Origin: Amycolatopsis antarctica
GTDB lineage: Bacteria > Actinomycetota > Actinomycetes > Mycobacteriales > Pseudonocardiaceae
NCBI RefSeq assembly: GCF_002262875.1
Contig: NZ_NKYE01000019.1
Span: 1 to 64,000 of the forward strand
Length of the DNA stretch: 64,000 bases
Direction of reading: 5' to 3'
Positions 52,084 to 60,212 of this stretch are shown here, one piece after another; within the stretch, counting starts at the first letter, position 1, and the number at the start of each line of letters is the position of its first letter. The translations under genes were made by a program, and so were the position numbers. Under the pieces are notes generated by a model. That model was not told where the DNA came from. It saw only the letters and a program-made list of their open reading frames with translations, and did no database searches.

Positions 52084-53511
52084 ATGCCGGGATTTGCGGG
52101 TAGCGCCCGAGAAGAGGCCCACGTACTTCCGCCGGACACCGCTACCCGGAAACCGGACCCGCCGCCGGATCCGCCCGGCCCGCCGAACCCACCGGAATCG
52201 TCCTCGGACCCCTCCGGCGACCCACCCCGGCCCGCCGGACCCCGTCCTGGAACGTTCGCCTCGCTGCGCAACCGCAACTACCGGCTCTTCTTCTCCGGCC
52301 AGGTGGTGTCGAACATCGGGACCTGGATGCAGCGCATCGCCCAGGACTGGCTGGTGTTCACGCTGTCGGGCAACGATCCGATGGCACTCGGCATCGCCGT
52401 GGCGCTGCAGTTCACGCCGACGCTGCTGCTGTCGCTGTGGGCAGGCGTGCTCGCCGACCGGGTGGACAAGCGCAAGCTGCTGATCGGCATCCAGATCGGC
52501 GTGTGCCTGCAGGGAGTCCTGCTGGGTGTGCTCGACATAGCCGGGGTCGTCACGCTGTGGCAGGCGTACGTGCTGTGCTTCGTGCTGGGGACCCTCTCCG
52601 CGCTGGAGATCCCCACCCGGCAGTCGTTCGTCGCGGAGATGGTGGGGCGCAGGCACATCACCAATGCCGTCGCGCTGAACTCGTCGATCTTCAACCTGGC
52701 TCGTATCGTCGGGCCCGCCATCGCCGGCTTCGTGATCACCTGGGTGGGCACCGGCTGGCTGTTCCTCGCCAACTCGGTCAGCACGCTCGCCGTGATCGCC
52801 GGGCTGGCGCTGATGGATCCGGACAAGTTGTTCCGCGGCCCGAGGGTCGCCAGGGCGAAGGGGCAGTTGACCGAAGGGCTGCGCTACGTGCGGCACCGCC
52901 GCGACCTGCTGACGCTGATGGTGCTGGTGTTCTTCGTCAGCACGTTCGGCATCACCTTCTTCACCTCGCTCGCCGTCGTGGCCGGCAACGTGTTCGGCAC
53001 GGCCGCGGACGGTTACGGCCTGCTGTCCACCCTGCTCGCCGTGGGCACCTTCGTCGGGGCGCTGGCCGCTGCCCGTCGTGGATCACGTACCGAACCGCGG
53101 CTGCGGCTGCTGCTGGTCTCGGCGTTCGGGCTGGGGGCGCTGGAGTTCGTCGCCGGGTTCATGCCCACGTACCTGGCATTCGGTCTGGCGCTCGTGCCGC
53201 TCGGATTCGCCACGATCACCTTCCTGAACACCGCGAACGCACTCGTCCAGACCTCGGTGAGCCCGGAGATGCGGGGCCGGGTGATGGGCTTGTACGTGCT
53301 GGTGCTGGTCGGCGGCAATCCGGCGGGCGGCCTGCTGACGGGCTGGGTGGCGGACACCTTCGGCGGACGGTCACCGTTCTTCATCGGCGGTGTGGTGTCC
53401 GCGCTGGCAGCCGTGCTCTGCGCGGTGGTGCTGCTCCGGCGGAGCGGCAGGAGACCCCTGCGCCCGGCCGGCCGGACCGCGCACAGGCTGCGCGTTCTCA
53501 GCAGGCGGTAG
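52084..53511 (+). CDS. MFS transporter controlled by MarR
   Basis: 475 residues. The first 60 residues are Pro-rich and disordered (PPPDPPGPPNPPES). From about 60 it is an MFS_3/EntS-type exporter: FASLRNRNYRLFFSGQVVSNIGTWMQRIAQDWLVF, WAGVLADRVDKRKLL and LEIPTRQSFVAEMVG are typical (52258-52660). Likely exports a drug, siderophore or metabolite. Co-transcribed with the MarR gene. A perfect iron box lies 17 bases after its stop. Confidence 0.9.
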   Translation: MPGFAGSAREEAHVLPPDTATRKPDPPPDPPGPPNPPESSSDPSGDPPRPAGPRPGTFASLRNRNYRLFFSGQVVSNIGTWMQRIAQDWLVFTLSGNDPMALGIAVALQFTPTLLLSLWAGVLADRVDKRKLLIGIQIGVCLQGVLLGVLDIAGVVTLWQAYVLCFVLGTLSALEIPTRQSFVAEMVGRRHITNAVALNSSIFNLARIVGPAIAGFVITWVGTGWLFLANSVSTLAVIAGLALMDPDKLFRGPRVARAKGQLTEGLRYVRHRRDLLTLMVLVFFVSTFGITFFTSLAVVAGNVFGTAADGYGLLSTLLAVGTFVGALAAARRGSRTEPRLRLLLVSAFGLGALEFVAGFMPTYLAFGLALVPLGFATITFLNTANALVQTSVSPEMRGRVMGLYVLVLVGGNPAGGLLTGWVADTFGGRSPFFIGGVVSALAAVLCAVVLLRRSGRRPLRPAGRTAHRLRVLSRR

Positions 53512-53528
53512 CGCCCTTGCGCTCCGTG

Positions 53529-53547
53529 TGAGGTTAGGCTAACCTCA
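53529..53547 (+). promoter_or_regulatory. perfect 19-bp IdeR/DtxR iron box
   Basis: TGAGGTTAGGCTAACCTCA is a perfect palindrome about its central base and matches the DtxR/IdeR consensus TTAGGTTAGGCTAACCTAA at all positions except the outer pairs. It lies 3' of the MFS gene and is not in front of any clear + strand gene; 43 bases later a strong hairpin begins (53591). On the minus strand it lies beyond the 3' end of the N-acetyltransferase gene. Confidence 0.85.
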
Positions 53548-53590
53548 TCAATGTCCGCTTCGTGGTGGGAGCGGCAGTCAGTTCGGGAAC

Positions 53591-53636
53591 GAATGAGGCC
53601 CCGGCACCGGCCAACCCCGGTGCCGGGGCCTCATTC
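53591..53636. terminator. strong hairpin before the N-acetyltransferase stop
   Basis: A perfect 18-bp stem, GAATGAGGCCCCGGCACC (53591-53608) with its complement at 53619-53636 and a 10-base loop. It separates the MFS gene (+) from the convergent N-acetyltransferase gene (-), and could also end a short iron-regulated transcript starting near 53550. Confidence 0.85.
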
Positions 53637-54435
53637 ACTGTCCGGTCCCCACGGTGGACGGTTCCCGCGTCCGCGTCAACAGGTCCGGCACATGTTCGAG
53701 CGTCATACCGAAACGCTCCCGGTACGCGGCCAGGATCGCGTCATCCGTTTCCAGCGCCGTCTCCGCCCGGTCGCCGTCCGCGCCGGTCTCGATCAGCAGC
53801 CCGCCCGCGATCGTCACCCGCCCGTCGCCGGAGGGCATCGAGCAGGTCGTCCCCTTGCGGAACGGGGACACCGGCGAGGTCGCCTGCCACCACGCGGTCG
53901 GTGCGAAGTCGCTCAGCGCACGCTGCCGTCGCTCCGCGACGTAGGCCACCACACCGTCCCGGCGTACCTCGAGGTCGCCCTCCGGTGTGTCGACGACCAG
54001 GAACTCGCCGTACGGGTCCGGCTGCGGCTCGGCGGCCGTCAGCCGGAGCGGGCGCAGCGAGTGCTTGCCGAAGCCGACGTCGGCCAGCCAGGGCTCGTCC
54101 AGTTCGACCCGCAGCGCCATGTGGTCGAAGGGCGGGCCGAGGCTTCCGTCCGGGCGCGCCACCTTCGCGGAGAGCAGGGAGACCTCGAAGCCGAGTTCGC
54201 GCAGCAGGACGGCGAACAGGCCGTTGAGTTCGTAACAGAATCCGCCGCGCCGCCGCTGGATGATCTTCTCGGCGAGCGCGCTCTCGGCGAGGTCGATCGG
54301 CTCGCCGAGGTGGATGCTCAGGTTCTCGAACGGCACCGAGCGCAGGTGTCGTTCGTGCAGGTCCCGCAGGGCCTCCGCGTCGGGGCGATCGGGCCGATGT
54401 GCGCCGATCCGCTCGAGGTAGGCGTTCACGTCCAT
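53635..54435 (-). CDS. nat: arylamine N-acetyltransferase
   Basis: 266 residues, ATG at 54433-54435. The Cys-His-Asp triad is visible: Cys in RRGGFCYELNGLF near 69, His in PFDHMALRVEL near 110, Asp in WLADVGFGKHSLRPL near 125. It transfers acetyl (or propionyl) groups from acyl-CoA to arylamines and hydrazines; in mycobacteria it is tied to cholesterol-derived acyl-CoA, in actinomycetes also to amide formation in natural products. No biosynthetic cluster is nearby. A 20-bp palindrome lies 14 bp upstream of its start. Confidence 0.95.
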   Translation of the reverse strand: MDVNAYLERIGAHRPDRPDAEALRDLHERHLRSVPFENLSIHLGEPIDLAESALAEKIIQRRRGGFCYELNGLFAVLLRELGFEVSLLSAKVARPDGSLGPPFDHMALRVELDEPWLADVGFGKHSLRPLRLTAAEPQPDPYGEFLVVDTPEGDLEVRRDGVVAYVAERRQRALSDFAPTAWWQATSPVSPFRKGTTCSMPSGDGRVTIAGGLLIETGADGDRAETALETDDAILAAYRERFGMTLEHVPDLLTRTREPSTVGTGQ

Positions 54436-54449
54436 ACCGCAACGATGCC

Positions 54450-54469
54450 ACCTCGACCGCGATCGAGGT
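54450..54469 (-). promoter_or_regulatory. 20-bp MerR/SoxR-like palindrome upstream of nat
   Basis: ACCTCGACCGCGATCGAGGT lies 15 bp before the nat start codon. Arms ACCTCGA and TCGAGGT are perfect inverted repeats. On the minus strand it follows a TTGGAC hexamer that could be a -35 element, giving the long spacing seen in MerR-family promoters. Related sites: 40176-40195 and 55407-55426. Confidence 0.5.
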
Positions 54470-54480
54470 CCAACCCTGAC

Positions 54481-54544
54481 CGCAATACGTCGACGTATTG
54501 CGAAACATCGCGCACGAGGCATCGCAATATGTCGACGTATTGCG
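54481..54544. repeat. paired-palindrome element, copy 2
   Basis: Two 22-bp palindromes at 54481-54502 (perfect) and 54523-54544 (one mismatched pair), again 42 bp start to start, with arms CGCAATAYGTC and GACGTATTGCG and a 20-bp spacer containing GCGCACGAGGCAT. It is the same element as at 23027-23090. It lies between the sodA terminator and the nat promoter. Confidence 0.9.
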
Positions 54545-54555
54545 GTCGCTGGAGT

Positions 54556-54594
54556 GCGAAAAGGGACCCCTCCGGGTGGAGAGGTCCCTTTCGG
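54556..54594. terminator. sodA terminator
   Basis: GAAAAGGGACCCCTC (54558-54572) pairs imperfectly with GAGGTCCCTTTC (54581-54592). It lies about 35 bases beyond the sodA stop codon on the minus strand. Confidence 0.7.
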
Positions 54595-54627
54595 TGCTGA
54601 CGCTGCTTGCCGGGGTCGTACCGGTGC

Positions 54628-55251
54628 TCAGCCGAGAAGCAGGCCGTTGCCGCCCGCCTTCGCGGCCTCGAAGCGCTTGCCGATCTCTTCCCAGTCGAAG
54701 ATGTTCCACAGCGCCTTGACGTAGTCCGGCTTGACGTTCTTGTAGTCCAGGTAGAACGCGTGCTCCCAGACGTCGACGAGCAGGATCGGCGTCGTCGGCA
54801 GGATCAGGTTGTTGTGGTGGTCGCGAAGCTGCTGGGTGATCAGCGTCTTGCCGATCGGGTCCCAGGAGAGCGCGCCCCAGCCGTTGCCCTGGATCGTGGT
54901 GCAGACGGCGGTGAACTGCGCCTTGAACTTGTCGAAGGAGCCGAAGCTCTCGTCGATCGCCGCCGCCAGCTCGCCGGTGGGCTTGTCGCCGCCGTTGGGG
55001 GAGAGGATCTTCCACCAGACGACGTGGTTGGCGTGGCCGGCGAGGTTGAAGGCCAGCGTGGTCTCCAGCCCGACGATCGAGCCGAAGTCGTCCGCGTCGC
55101 GGGCGGCGGCGAGCTTGTCCATCGTGTCGTTCGCGCCCTTGACGTAGGTCGCGTGGTGCTTGCTGTGATGCAGCTCGTTGATCTCGCCGGAGATGTGCGG
55201 CGCGAGGGCGCTGTAGTCGTAATCGAGATCGGGGAGCTCGTACAGGGCCAT
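54628..55251 (-). CDS. sodA: superoxide dismutase (Fe/Mn type)
   Basis: 207 residues without signal peptide. Metal ligands are His28 (NELHHSKHH), His76 (GHANHVVWW), Asp160 and His164 (LLVDVWEHAFYLDY). The second-sphere residue that distinguishes metal types lies at RDHHNNLI (His145), as in the Fe-type SodA of M. tuberculosis, so Fe is more likely than Mn, though the Mn form cannot be excluded. It removes superoxide in the cytoplasm. Own promoter region of 203 bp upstream and own terminator downstream. Confidence 0.95.
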   Translation of the reverse strand: MALYELPDLDYDYSALAPHISGEINELHHSKHHATYVKGANDTMDKLAAARDADDFGSIVGLETTLAFNLAGHANHVVWWKILSPNGGDKPTGELAAAIDESFGSFDKFKAQFTAVCTTIQGNGWGALSWDPIGKTLITQQLRDHHNNLILPTTPILLVDVWEHAFYLDYKNVKPDYVKALWNIFDWEEIGKRFEAAKAGGNGLLLG

Positions 55252-55397
55252 TAGCCCTCCTTGTCGTTTCGACGCAAACCTCTATCGTTACCGAACCTAG
55301 TAGCTCTCACTCGTTCCCGGCGACCTGGGGCCGACCTCGGTGACGGTGGAACGGACTACGCCCGATACGCAGTACCCGGGTGGGAGCCGTCGCAAAC

Positions 55398-55434
55398 AAG
55401 CCTGCTACCTCGACTTACATCGAGGTCAAGGCTT
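55398..55434 (-). promoter_or_regulatory. 20-bp SoxR-like palindrome / hairpin between heme oxygenase and sodA
   Basis: ACCTCGACTTACATCGAGGT (55407-55426) has perfect 7-bp arms and is flanked by a second pair, AAGCCT (55398-55403) and AGGCTT (55429-55434). On the minus strand it reads TTGACCTCGA...GAGGTAGCAGGCT, very like the segment upstream of the LLM gene (TTGACCTCGA...GAGGTAACAGGCT). It may be a MerR-type promoter for sodA, 150 bp downstream, or the terminator of the heme oxygenase gene, whose stop is 20 bases before it. Confidence 0.5.
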
Positions 55435-55454
55435 CTGTGACGGGGGTCGCGCCG

Positions 55455-56135
55455 TCAGGGGTGCGTGCGCTCGCCGATCTCCGCGTCGAGTTCGTCGAAG
55501 ACCGCGACGTTGCACTCGAACGCGATCAGGGTCTCGGCGACGACCCGCTCGCGCTCCGCCTCGCTCCACGGCGCGGCGTCGAGCCGGGCGCGGTAGCGGT
55601 CGCGGAACGCGGGGGCGCTGTCGAGCCGGTCGAAGTGGTAGAAGAGCGTGCCCGGACCCTGGACGCCGTAGGTGTTCTCCAGAAGGCGCCGGATGATCTG
55701 CCCGCCCGCGATGTCGCCGAGGTAGCGGGTGTAGTGGTGGGCCACGTAGCCGCCCGCCCACTCCGCGGAGACCTCGCGGATCCGCTGGCAGTACGCCATG
55801 GTGGCCGGCAGGGGTTCGATCGCCGACTCCCAGTCCGCGCCGACCAGGTACGCCAGGTCCCGGCGCAGCGAAGGCAGCCTGCGCAGCTCGTCGAACACGA
55901 ACCGGCTGCCGACCTCGTCGCCGGTCATCCGGTCGCTGACCTGCTCGATCGTCCGGTAGATGAAGTAGTACTGCACGGCGAGGCGGGTGTAGTCGGCGAG
56001 CTGGAGTTCCCCGCCGAGCAGCGCGTCCATGTAGGTCGAGTGGTTGGCCTTCTCGTGCACGGCGCGGGTGGACTCGCGGAGCACCTTGGAGAACGGTCGT
56101 GCGTCGAGTTCGGACGGTGCGGTCGTGGACGCCAT
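55455..56135 (-). CDS. hmuO: biliverdin-producing heme oxygenase (HmuO-type)
   Basis: 226 residues. Proximal heme ligand His27 in TRAVHEKANHSTYM, distal-helix glycines in RYLGDIAGGQIIRRLL, and the family pattern YVAHHYTRYLGD. It opens heme to biliverdin, CO and iron, giving iron to the cell. No heme-uptake genes adjoin it. A DtxR-like half-site and a TGACA-TGTCA palindrome lie upstream, and a TetR gene precedes it on the same strand. Confidence 0.95.
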   Translation of the reverse strand: MASTTAPSELDARPFSKVLRESTRAVHEKANHSTYMDALLGGELQLADYTRLAVQYYFIYRTIEQVSDRMTGDEVGSRFVFDELRRLPSLRRDLAYLVGADWESAIEPLPATMAYCQRIREVSAEWAGGYVAHHYTRYLGDIAGGQIIRRLLENTYGVQGPGTLFYHFDRLDSAPAFRDRYRARLDAAPWSEAERERVVAETLIAFECNVAVFDELDAEIGERTHP

Positions 56136-56167
56136 CGGACGCTCACCCCTGTCGTCGGCAATCTATC

Positions 56168-56221
56168 TGACAACCTGTCATAAAAGAGCCTAGGGCAAAT
56201 CCGCGAGTAAGGCTACCCTTA
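56168..56221 (-). promoter_or_regulatory. heme oxygenase promoter region with two candidate operators
   Basis: TGACA-ACC-TGTCA (56168-56180) is a perfect 5-bp inverted repeat suited to the TetR protein encoded just upstream. TAAGGCTACCCTTA (56208-56221) matches the right half of the IdeR/DtxR box (AGGCTAACCTAA) but has a poor left half. It overlaps the TetR stop codon. Together they suggest control by iron and by the TetR protein. Confidence 0.45.
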
Positions 56222-56833
56222 TTTTCTGTTTGCGGGCAGCGACCGCACCCCGACGGCACGCAGCACGAAGCGCACCGCGGTGTCGATCGCCGCCTCGAGC
56301 TCCTCCGGGGGCACCGCGATGATGTCCCGGCTCGCCAGCGCCGCCGTGATCATCGGCAGCAGCACGTCCGGGTCCTCCTCGGGCAGCCTGCCCGACCGCA
56401 TTCCGGCGACCAGGATGTCCCGCAACTGCGCGGTGATCGGGTCCGCGTGCGCGGCGATCCGCCGGTACGTCGACGTCGGCAGTGCGGCGGCCAGTGCGGT
56501 TCCGGGCGGCAGGTGGTACTCGGCGAGCACCCGCAACTGCAGCCGGACGTAGGTCGCGAGCTGCTCCACCGGATCGTCCACGGCCGCCACCGCGTCCGCG
56601 AGCCTGCGCACGTACGTCTCCGCCTCGTCCTCGACGAACGCGACCAGCAGCGCCTTCTTGTCCGGGAAGTGGTTGTAGATCGCCGTCCGGCCGACCTGCG
56701 CCTCCGCCGCCACCCCGGCGAGGGTGATCGCCTCGAAGCCGCGTTCGTAGAGCTGCCTGCGCAGCGCGTCGAAGACCCGGGCGCGCACCTGGGCGCGATG
56801 CTCGGTCAGCGAACCGCCGATGATCTTGGGCAT
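56219..56833 (-). CDS. TetR family regulator
   Basis: 204 residues from ATG 56831-56833, with GGAGGAGG 7 bases upstream. TetR DNA-binding domain at about 15-60 (RARVFDALRRQLYERGFEAITLAGVAAEAQVGRTAIYNHFPDKKALLV, covering 56660-56800), then an all-helical ligand domain. It lies upstream of the heme oxygenase gene on the same strand, 83 bases away, and may regulate it (inference). Confidence 0.88.
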   Translation of the reverse strand: MPKIIGGSLTEHRAQVRARVFDALRRQLYERGFEAITLAGVAAEAQVGRTAIYNHFPDKKALLVAFVEDEAETYVRRLADAVAAVDDPVEQLATYVRLQLRVLAEYHLPPGTALAAALPTSTYRRIAAHADPITAQLRDILVAGMRSGRLPEEDPDVLLPMITAALASRDIIAVPPEELEAAIDTAVRFVLRAVGVRSLPANRK

Positions 56834-56912
56834 CCGCGTACCTCCTCCACGGCCGCTGCCATGGTGCCACGCGGAGCGCACGGTTCCGGTCCGGCGGAAG
56901 GTTACGAACGGC

Positions 56913-58412
56913 TCAGGATTCGATCGGCCAGGTGTGCACCGGCTCGCCCGCCTGCTCCAGCTCCAGGTACCTGGCCAGCATTCCGGCGATCGCCGTCTCC
57001 CGGTCCGCGCCGCGGCGCTCGGCCACTGCCACCGTCTCGCGCTGCCAGACGGCACCGTTCTGCCGGGTCAGGCAGCGTTGCTCGATCACCCCGAGGAAGC
57101 GTTCCCGTGCCGCATCGGACACCTCCGAACGGCGCAGGCCCTCGTGCGCCAGCGGCAGCAGCGTCCGCAGCACCAGCTCGTCCGCGGGAACCCAGCCCGC
57201 GCCCGGCCAGTACAGCTTGCTCTCCATGCCGCCCCGCGCCCCGGCGTAGAGGTTGTCCTCCGCCGCCTGGAACGACATCTGCGTCCACACCGGACGTTCG
57301 TCCTCGGCCAGGGCGCGCTGGGCGCCGTAGAAGAAGGCGGCGTTCGCCATCACGTCGAGCACCGTCGGACCCGCGGGCAGTACGCGGTTCTCCACGCGCA
57401 GATGCGGTTTCCCGTCCACCACGTCGTACACCGGGCGGTTCCAGCGCCAGACGGTGCCGTTGTGCAGGCGCAGTTCGGTCAGCTTCGGTGTGTTGCCGGA
57501 TTCCAGTGCCTCCAGCGGATCCTCCGGATCGGTCTCCGGCAGCAGCCCGGGGAAGTATCGGACGTTCTCCTCGAACAGGTCGAAGATCGAGGTGATCCAC
57601 CGTTCGCCGAACCACACCCTCGGCCGGACGCCCTGATTGCGCAGTTCCTCCGGACGCGTGTCGGTCGCTTGCAGGAACAGCGGGATGCGGGTCTCGTGCC
57701 AGAGCGCCTTCCCCAGCAGGAAAGGGGAATTGGCGGCCAGTGCCACCTGGGCCCCGGCCAGGCACTGCGCGGCGTTCCAGTGCGCGGCGAACTCCTCCGG
57801 CGCCACCTGAAGATGTAGCTGGACCGAGGTGCACGCCGCCTCCGGCAGGATCGACTCGGCGTGCTGCCGGAGCCGTTCCCCTTGTCCGCCCGGCAGGCCG
57901 GAACCTTCGAGTGCCAGCACGGTCTGCTCGCCGCGGGCGGCGAAGATCTGGTCGTTGAGCAAGGAGTAGCGCGGGTTGTTGGTGAGCCACTTCTGGTCGA
58001 AGTGCTCCGGCCGCAGGGTCGGCAGGATGCCGATCATGGTCAGGCCCGCACCGGTCTCGGTGGCACAGCGGTGGGCGCGGGCGAGATAGTCGCGCACGTC
58101 GGCCTCGAGTTCCAGGGCCGAGTCGCCGGCCAGCGGGCGCGGCGGGACATTCAGTTCCAGGTTGTGCTGGCTGAGCTCGGTGGTGAACGCCGGATCGTCG
58201 AGTGCCTCGAGCACCGCGGTGTTCGACATCGAGGGGCCCAGGTCCTCCTCGACGAGATTCAGTTCCACCTCGAGCCCGATGTGCTTGCGTGGAAAGGAAA
58301 AACTGCCGTCGGACAACATCCGTGCCAGCGTATCCAGGCAACGCTGGACCTTGCGGCGGTACCGGCCACGATCGGCCGGGGAGAACGGATCCGACGAAAC
58401 GTCCTTGCCCAT
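56913..58412 (-). CDS. glutamate-cysteine-ligase (GCS2) family protein
   Basis: 499 residues from ATG 58410-58412 (ATG 58439 possible). Carboxylate-amine ligase fold: FSFPRKHIGLEVELNLVEEDLG (motif around the ATP/Mg site, 58230-58300), HNLELNVPPRPLAG, TSVQLHLQVAPEEF, and RVENRVLPAGPT. Such enzymes join an amino acid carboxyl to an amine using ATP; the specific substrates of this actinobacterial group are not known to me. About 500 residues is longer than YbdK-type (about 370) members. Stand-alone gene, divergent from the SpoU gene across 192 bp. Confidence 0.8.
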   Translation of the reverse strand: MGKDVSSDPFSPADRGRYRRKVQRCLDTLARMLSDGSFSFPRKHIGLEVELNLVEEDLGPSMSNTAVLEALDDPAFTTELSQHNLELNVPPRPLAGDSALELEADVRDYLARAHRCATETGAGLTMIGILPTLRPEHFDQKWLTNNPRYSLLNDQIFAARGEQTVLALEGSGLPGGQGERLRQHAESILPEAACTSVQLHLQVAPEEFAAHWNAAQCLAGAQVALAANSPFLLGKALWHETRIPLFLQATDTRPEELRNQGVRPRVWFGERWITSIFDLFEENVRYFPGLLPETDPEDPLEALESGNTPKLTELRLHNGTVWRWNRPVYDVVDGKPHLRVENRVLPAGPTVLDVMANAAFFYGAQRALAEDERPVWTQMSFQAAEDNLYAGARGGMESKLYWPGAGWVPADELVLRTLLPLAHEGLRRSEVSDAARERFLGVIEQRCLTRQNGAVWQRETVAVAERRGADRETAIAGMLARYLELEQAGEPVHTWPIES

Positions 58413-58604
58413 GACGCATCCCTGCTTCTCGTCGACCATGGCTCCCCGTTGCCGTGGCGGTGTCCCCGGCCCGACGGTCAACCGTGGCACAGGCTTCCCG
58501 CCCGTGCTAGCGGCCAAACTGGTGCTGTGTGTCACGTCCGCCTCACCCTGTGCACACGTTCGGTATGAGGTAAGGGACTCCGCGGCGGGTGGAAGACTCG
58601 CCGC

Positions 58605-59414
58605 GTGGCACGGCTGATCTACACCGACGACGTCGGCGACCCCCGGCTGGACGACTTCCGCGAACTGTCCACCGCCGACCGCAGACCCGATCGCCCCGGC
58701 GGGCGGGGATTTGTCATCGCCGAGGGCACCGTCGTCGTTCGCAGACTGCTCGAATCCGCCTACCCGGTGCGGGCGCTGCTCGGGGTGGAGCGCAGGATCG
58801 CCGACCTCGCCGCCGATCTCGCCGGCACCGAGGTCCCCGCGTACGTCACCTCCGCCGAGACGATGGCCGAGGTGGTCGGCTTCCACCTCAATCGCGGCGT
58901 GCTCGCCGTGGCCGACAAGGCCCCGCAGCCGGACGCCGCCGAACTCGCCGACCGGGCCAGGGTGCTCGCTGTGCTGGAGGGGGTCGGTGATCACGAGAAC
59001 CTCGGCTCCATCTTCCGCAACGCCGCCGCCCTCGGCATCGACGGCGTGCTGCTCGGCCCTGGCTGCGCCGACCCGCTCTACCGGCGCAGCGTCCGGGTGT
59101 CCATGGGCAACGTGCTGCGAGTGCCGTTCGGCCTGTTGCAACCCTGGCCGTCCGGGTTGGAATGGTTGCGCGACAAGGGTTTCCGGGTAGCGGCGCTGAC
59201 GCCGCGGGCGGAAGCGGTGTCGCTGCGGGCGTTCGGTTCCGCGGGTGCGGGCAAGGTCGCGGTGCTGCTCGGCTCGGAAGGGCCGGGGCTCAGCGCGGAG
59301 GCGCTGGCCGCGGCGGGCGACGCGGTGCGCATCGACATGGCGGACGGCGTCGACTCGCTCAACGTCGCCACCGCTGCGGCCGTGGCGTTCTACGAACTCG
59401 GCCGTCGTGGGTAG
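58605..59414 (+). CDS. SpoU/TrmH family RNA methyltransferase (Rv0881-type)
   Basis: 269 residues. N-terminal substrate-binding domain to about 105, then the SPOUT knot with its three motifs: ENLGSIFRNAAALGIDGVLL, VAVLLGSEGPGLSAEAL and IDMADGVDSLNVATAAAVA. It 2'-O-methylates ribose in tRNA or rRNA with S-adenosylmethionine; the target base is unknown. GTG start at 58605. Same place as Rv0881. Confidence 0.94.
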   Translation: MARLIYTDDVGDPRLDDFRELSTADRRPDRPGGRGFVIAEGTVVVRRLLESAYPVRALLGVERRIADLAADLAGTEVPAYVTSAETMAEVVGFHLNRGVLAVADKAPQPDAAELADRARVLAVLEGVGDHENLGSIFRNAAALGIDGVLLGPGCADPLYRRSVRVSMGNVLRVPFGLLQPWPSGLEWLRDKGFRVAALTPRAEAVSLRAFGSAGAGKVAVLLGSEGPGLSAEALAAAGDAVRIDMADGVDSLNVATAAAVAFYELGRRG

Positions 59415-59451
59415 GTTTACCGCGAACGGCGATGCGGAACGGAGGAGCGCG

Positions 59452-60153
59452 GTGGAGCTGCGGATCCAGGGCGAGCAGGCCGTGCTGGTCGGGCGGACGG
59501 GCACCCGGGAACGTCAGGTCGACCCGCGCACGCTCCCGTTGGAGCCCGGCCTGACCGAGGCGTTGCGCGAATGGGCGAGAGTGGCCTCCGCCGTGCGCCG
59601 AGCCGGAACGGACCCGGGCGAACCCGCCGCCGGGACGCGACCGGGGTCCGCCGGCGATGCGGACGAGGACGCCGCCGCGGGTGCCGTCGTGTCCCAGCGC
59701 GGGCGGCAACTCGCGGCCCGGCTCGCCGCCACGATGGGCGTCGCGGTCAGCTATGCCGACCCGGTGACCGGTGCCGTCTCGCTGATCGCGCCGCCGGCCC
59801 CCGCGGCACCGCACGGCCCGGGGCAGGCCGTCCCCGTTCCTGGTGTCGTACGCCGGTTCGGGCGCATGTTCCAGGCCGAGCGGTACGCGCCGGAACCCAC
59901 CCCGTGGGCGACCGGCCTGGTGGTCGCCGCGTTCGTCGGCGTGGTCGTCCTCGTCGCGATCGTGGCGCTGACCAGTGCGCTGGCCGGCGAGACCTCGGGC
60001 TGGCTCGCCATCGGCGCGGCGCTGGTGGTGACCGCCGGACTCGCCCCCTCGCTGTGGCTGGGGCGCAGGCTGCCGATTCTGCGCTGGGTGGTGCTCGGCG
60101 CCGCCGCGGGCCTGGCGCTGTCTTGGATTCCGGTGCTGGTGCTCGCGTTCTGA
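59452..60153 (+). CDS. DUF2537 membrane protein (Rv0882-type)
   Basis: 233 residues from GTG 59452 (GGAGGAG 4 bases upstream). The first 130 residues are hydrophilic and include an Ala/Asp/Gly-rich stretch, and the C-terminal 90 residues hold three membrane segments (TGLVVAAFVGVVVLVAIVAL, IGAALVVTAGLAPSLWLG, VVLGAAAGLALSWIPVLVLA). Mycobacterial Rv0882 covers only the membrane part. Function unknown. Confidence 0.82.
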   Translation: MELRIQGEQAVLVGRTGTRERQVDPRTLPLEPGLTEALREWARVASAVRRAGTDPGEPAAGTRPGSAGDADEDAAAGAVVSQRGRQLAARLAATMGVAVSYADPVTGAVSLIAPPAPAAPHGPGQAVPVPGVVRRFGRMFQAERYAPEPTPWATGLVVAAFVGVVVLVAIVALTSALAGETSGWLAIGAALVVTAGLAPSLWLGRRLPILRWVVLGAAAGLALSWIPVLVLAF

Positions 60154-60212
60154 ACCTCGCCCGGCCGCGGCACGCCGCGCGTCATGTCGGTGCCGGCAGG
60201 CAGGATGCGGGG

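Noticed and set aside
53551..54600. 350-codon + strand frame starting 3 bases after the iron box
   Set aside because: It runs antisense through the whole N-acetyltransferase gene, has no ribosome site and no recognisable domain; a short non-coding transcript is more likely.
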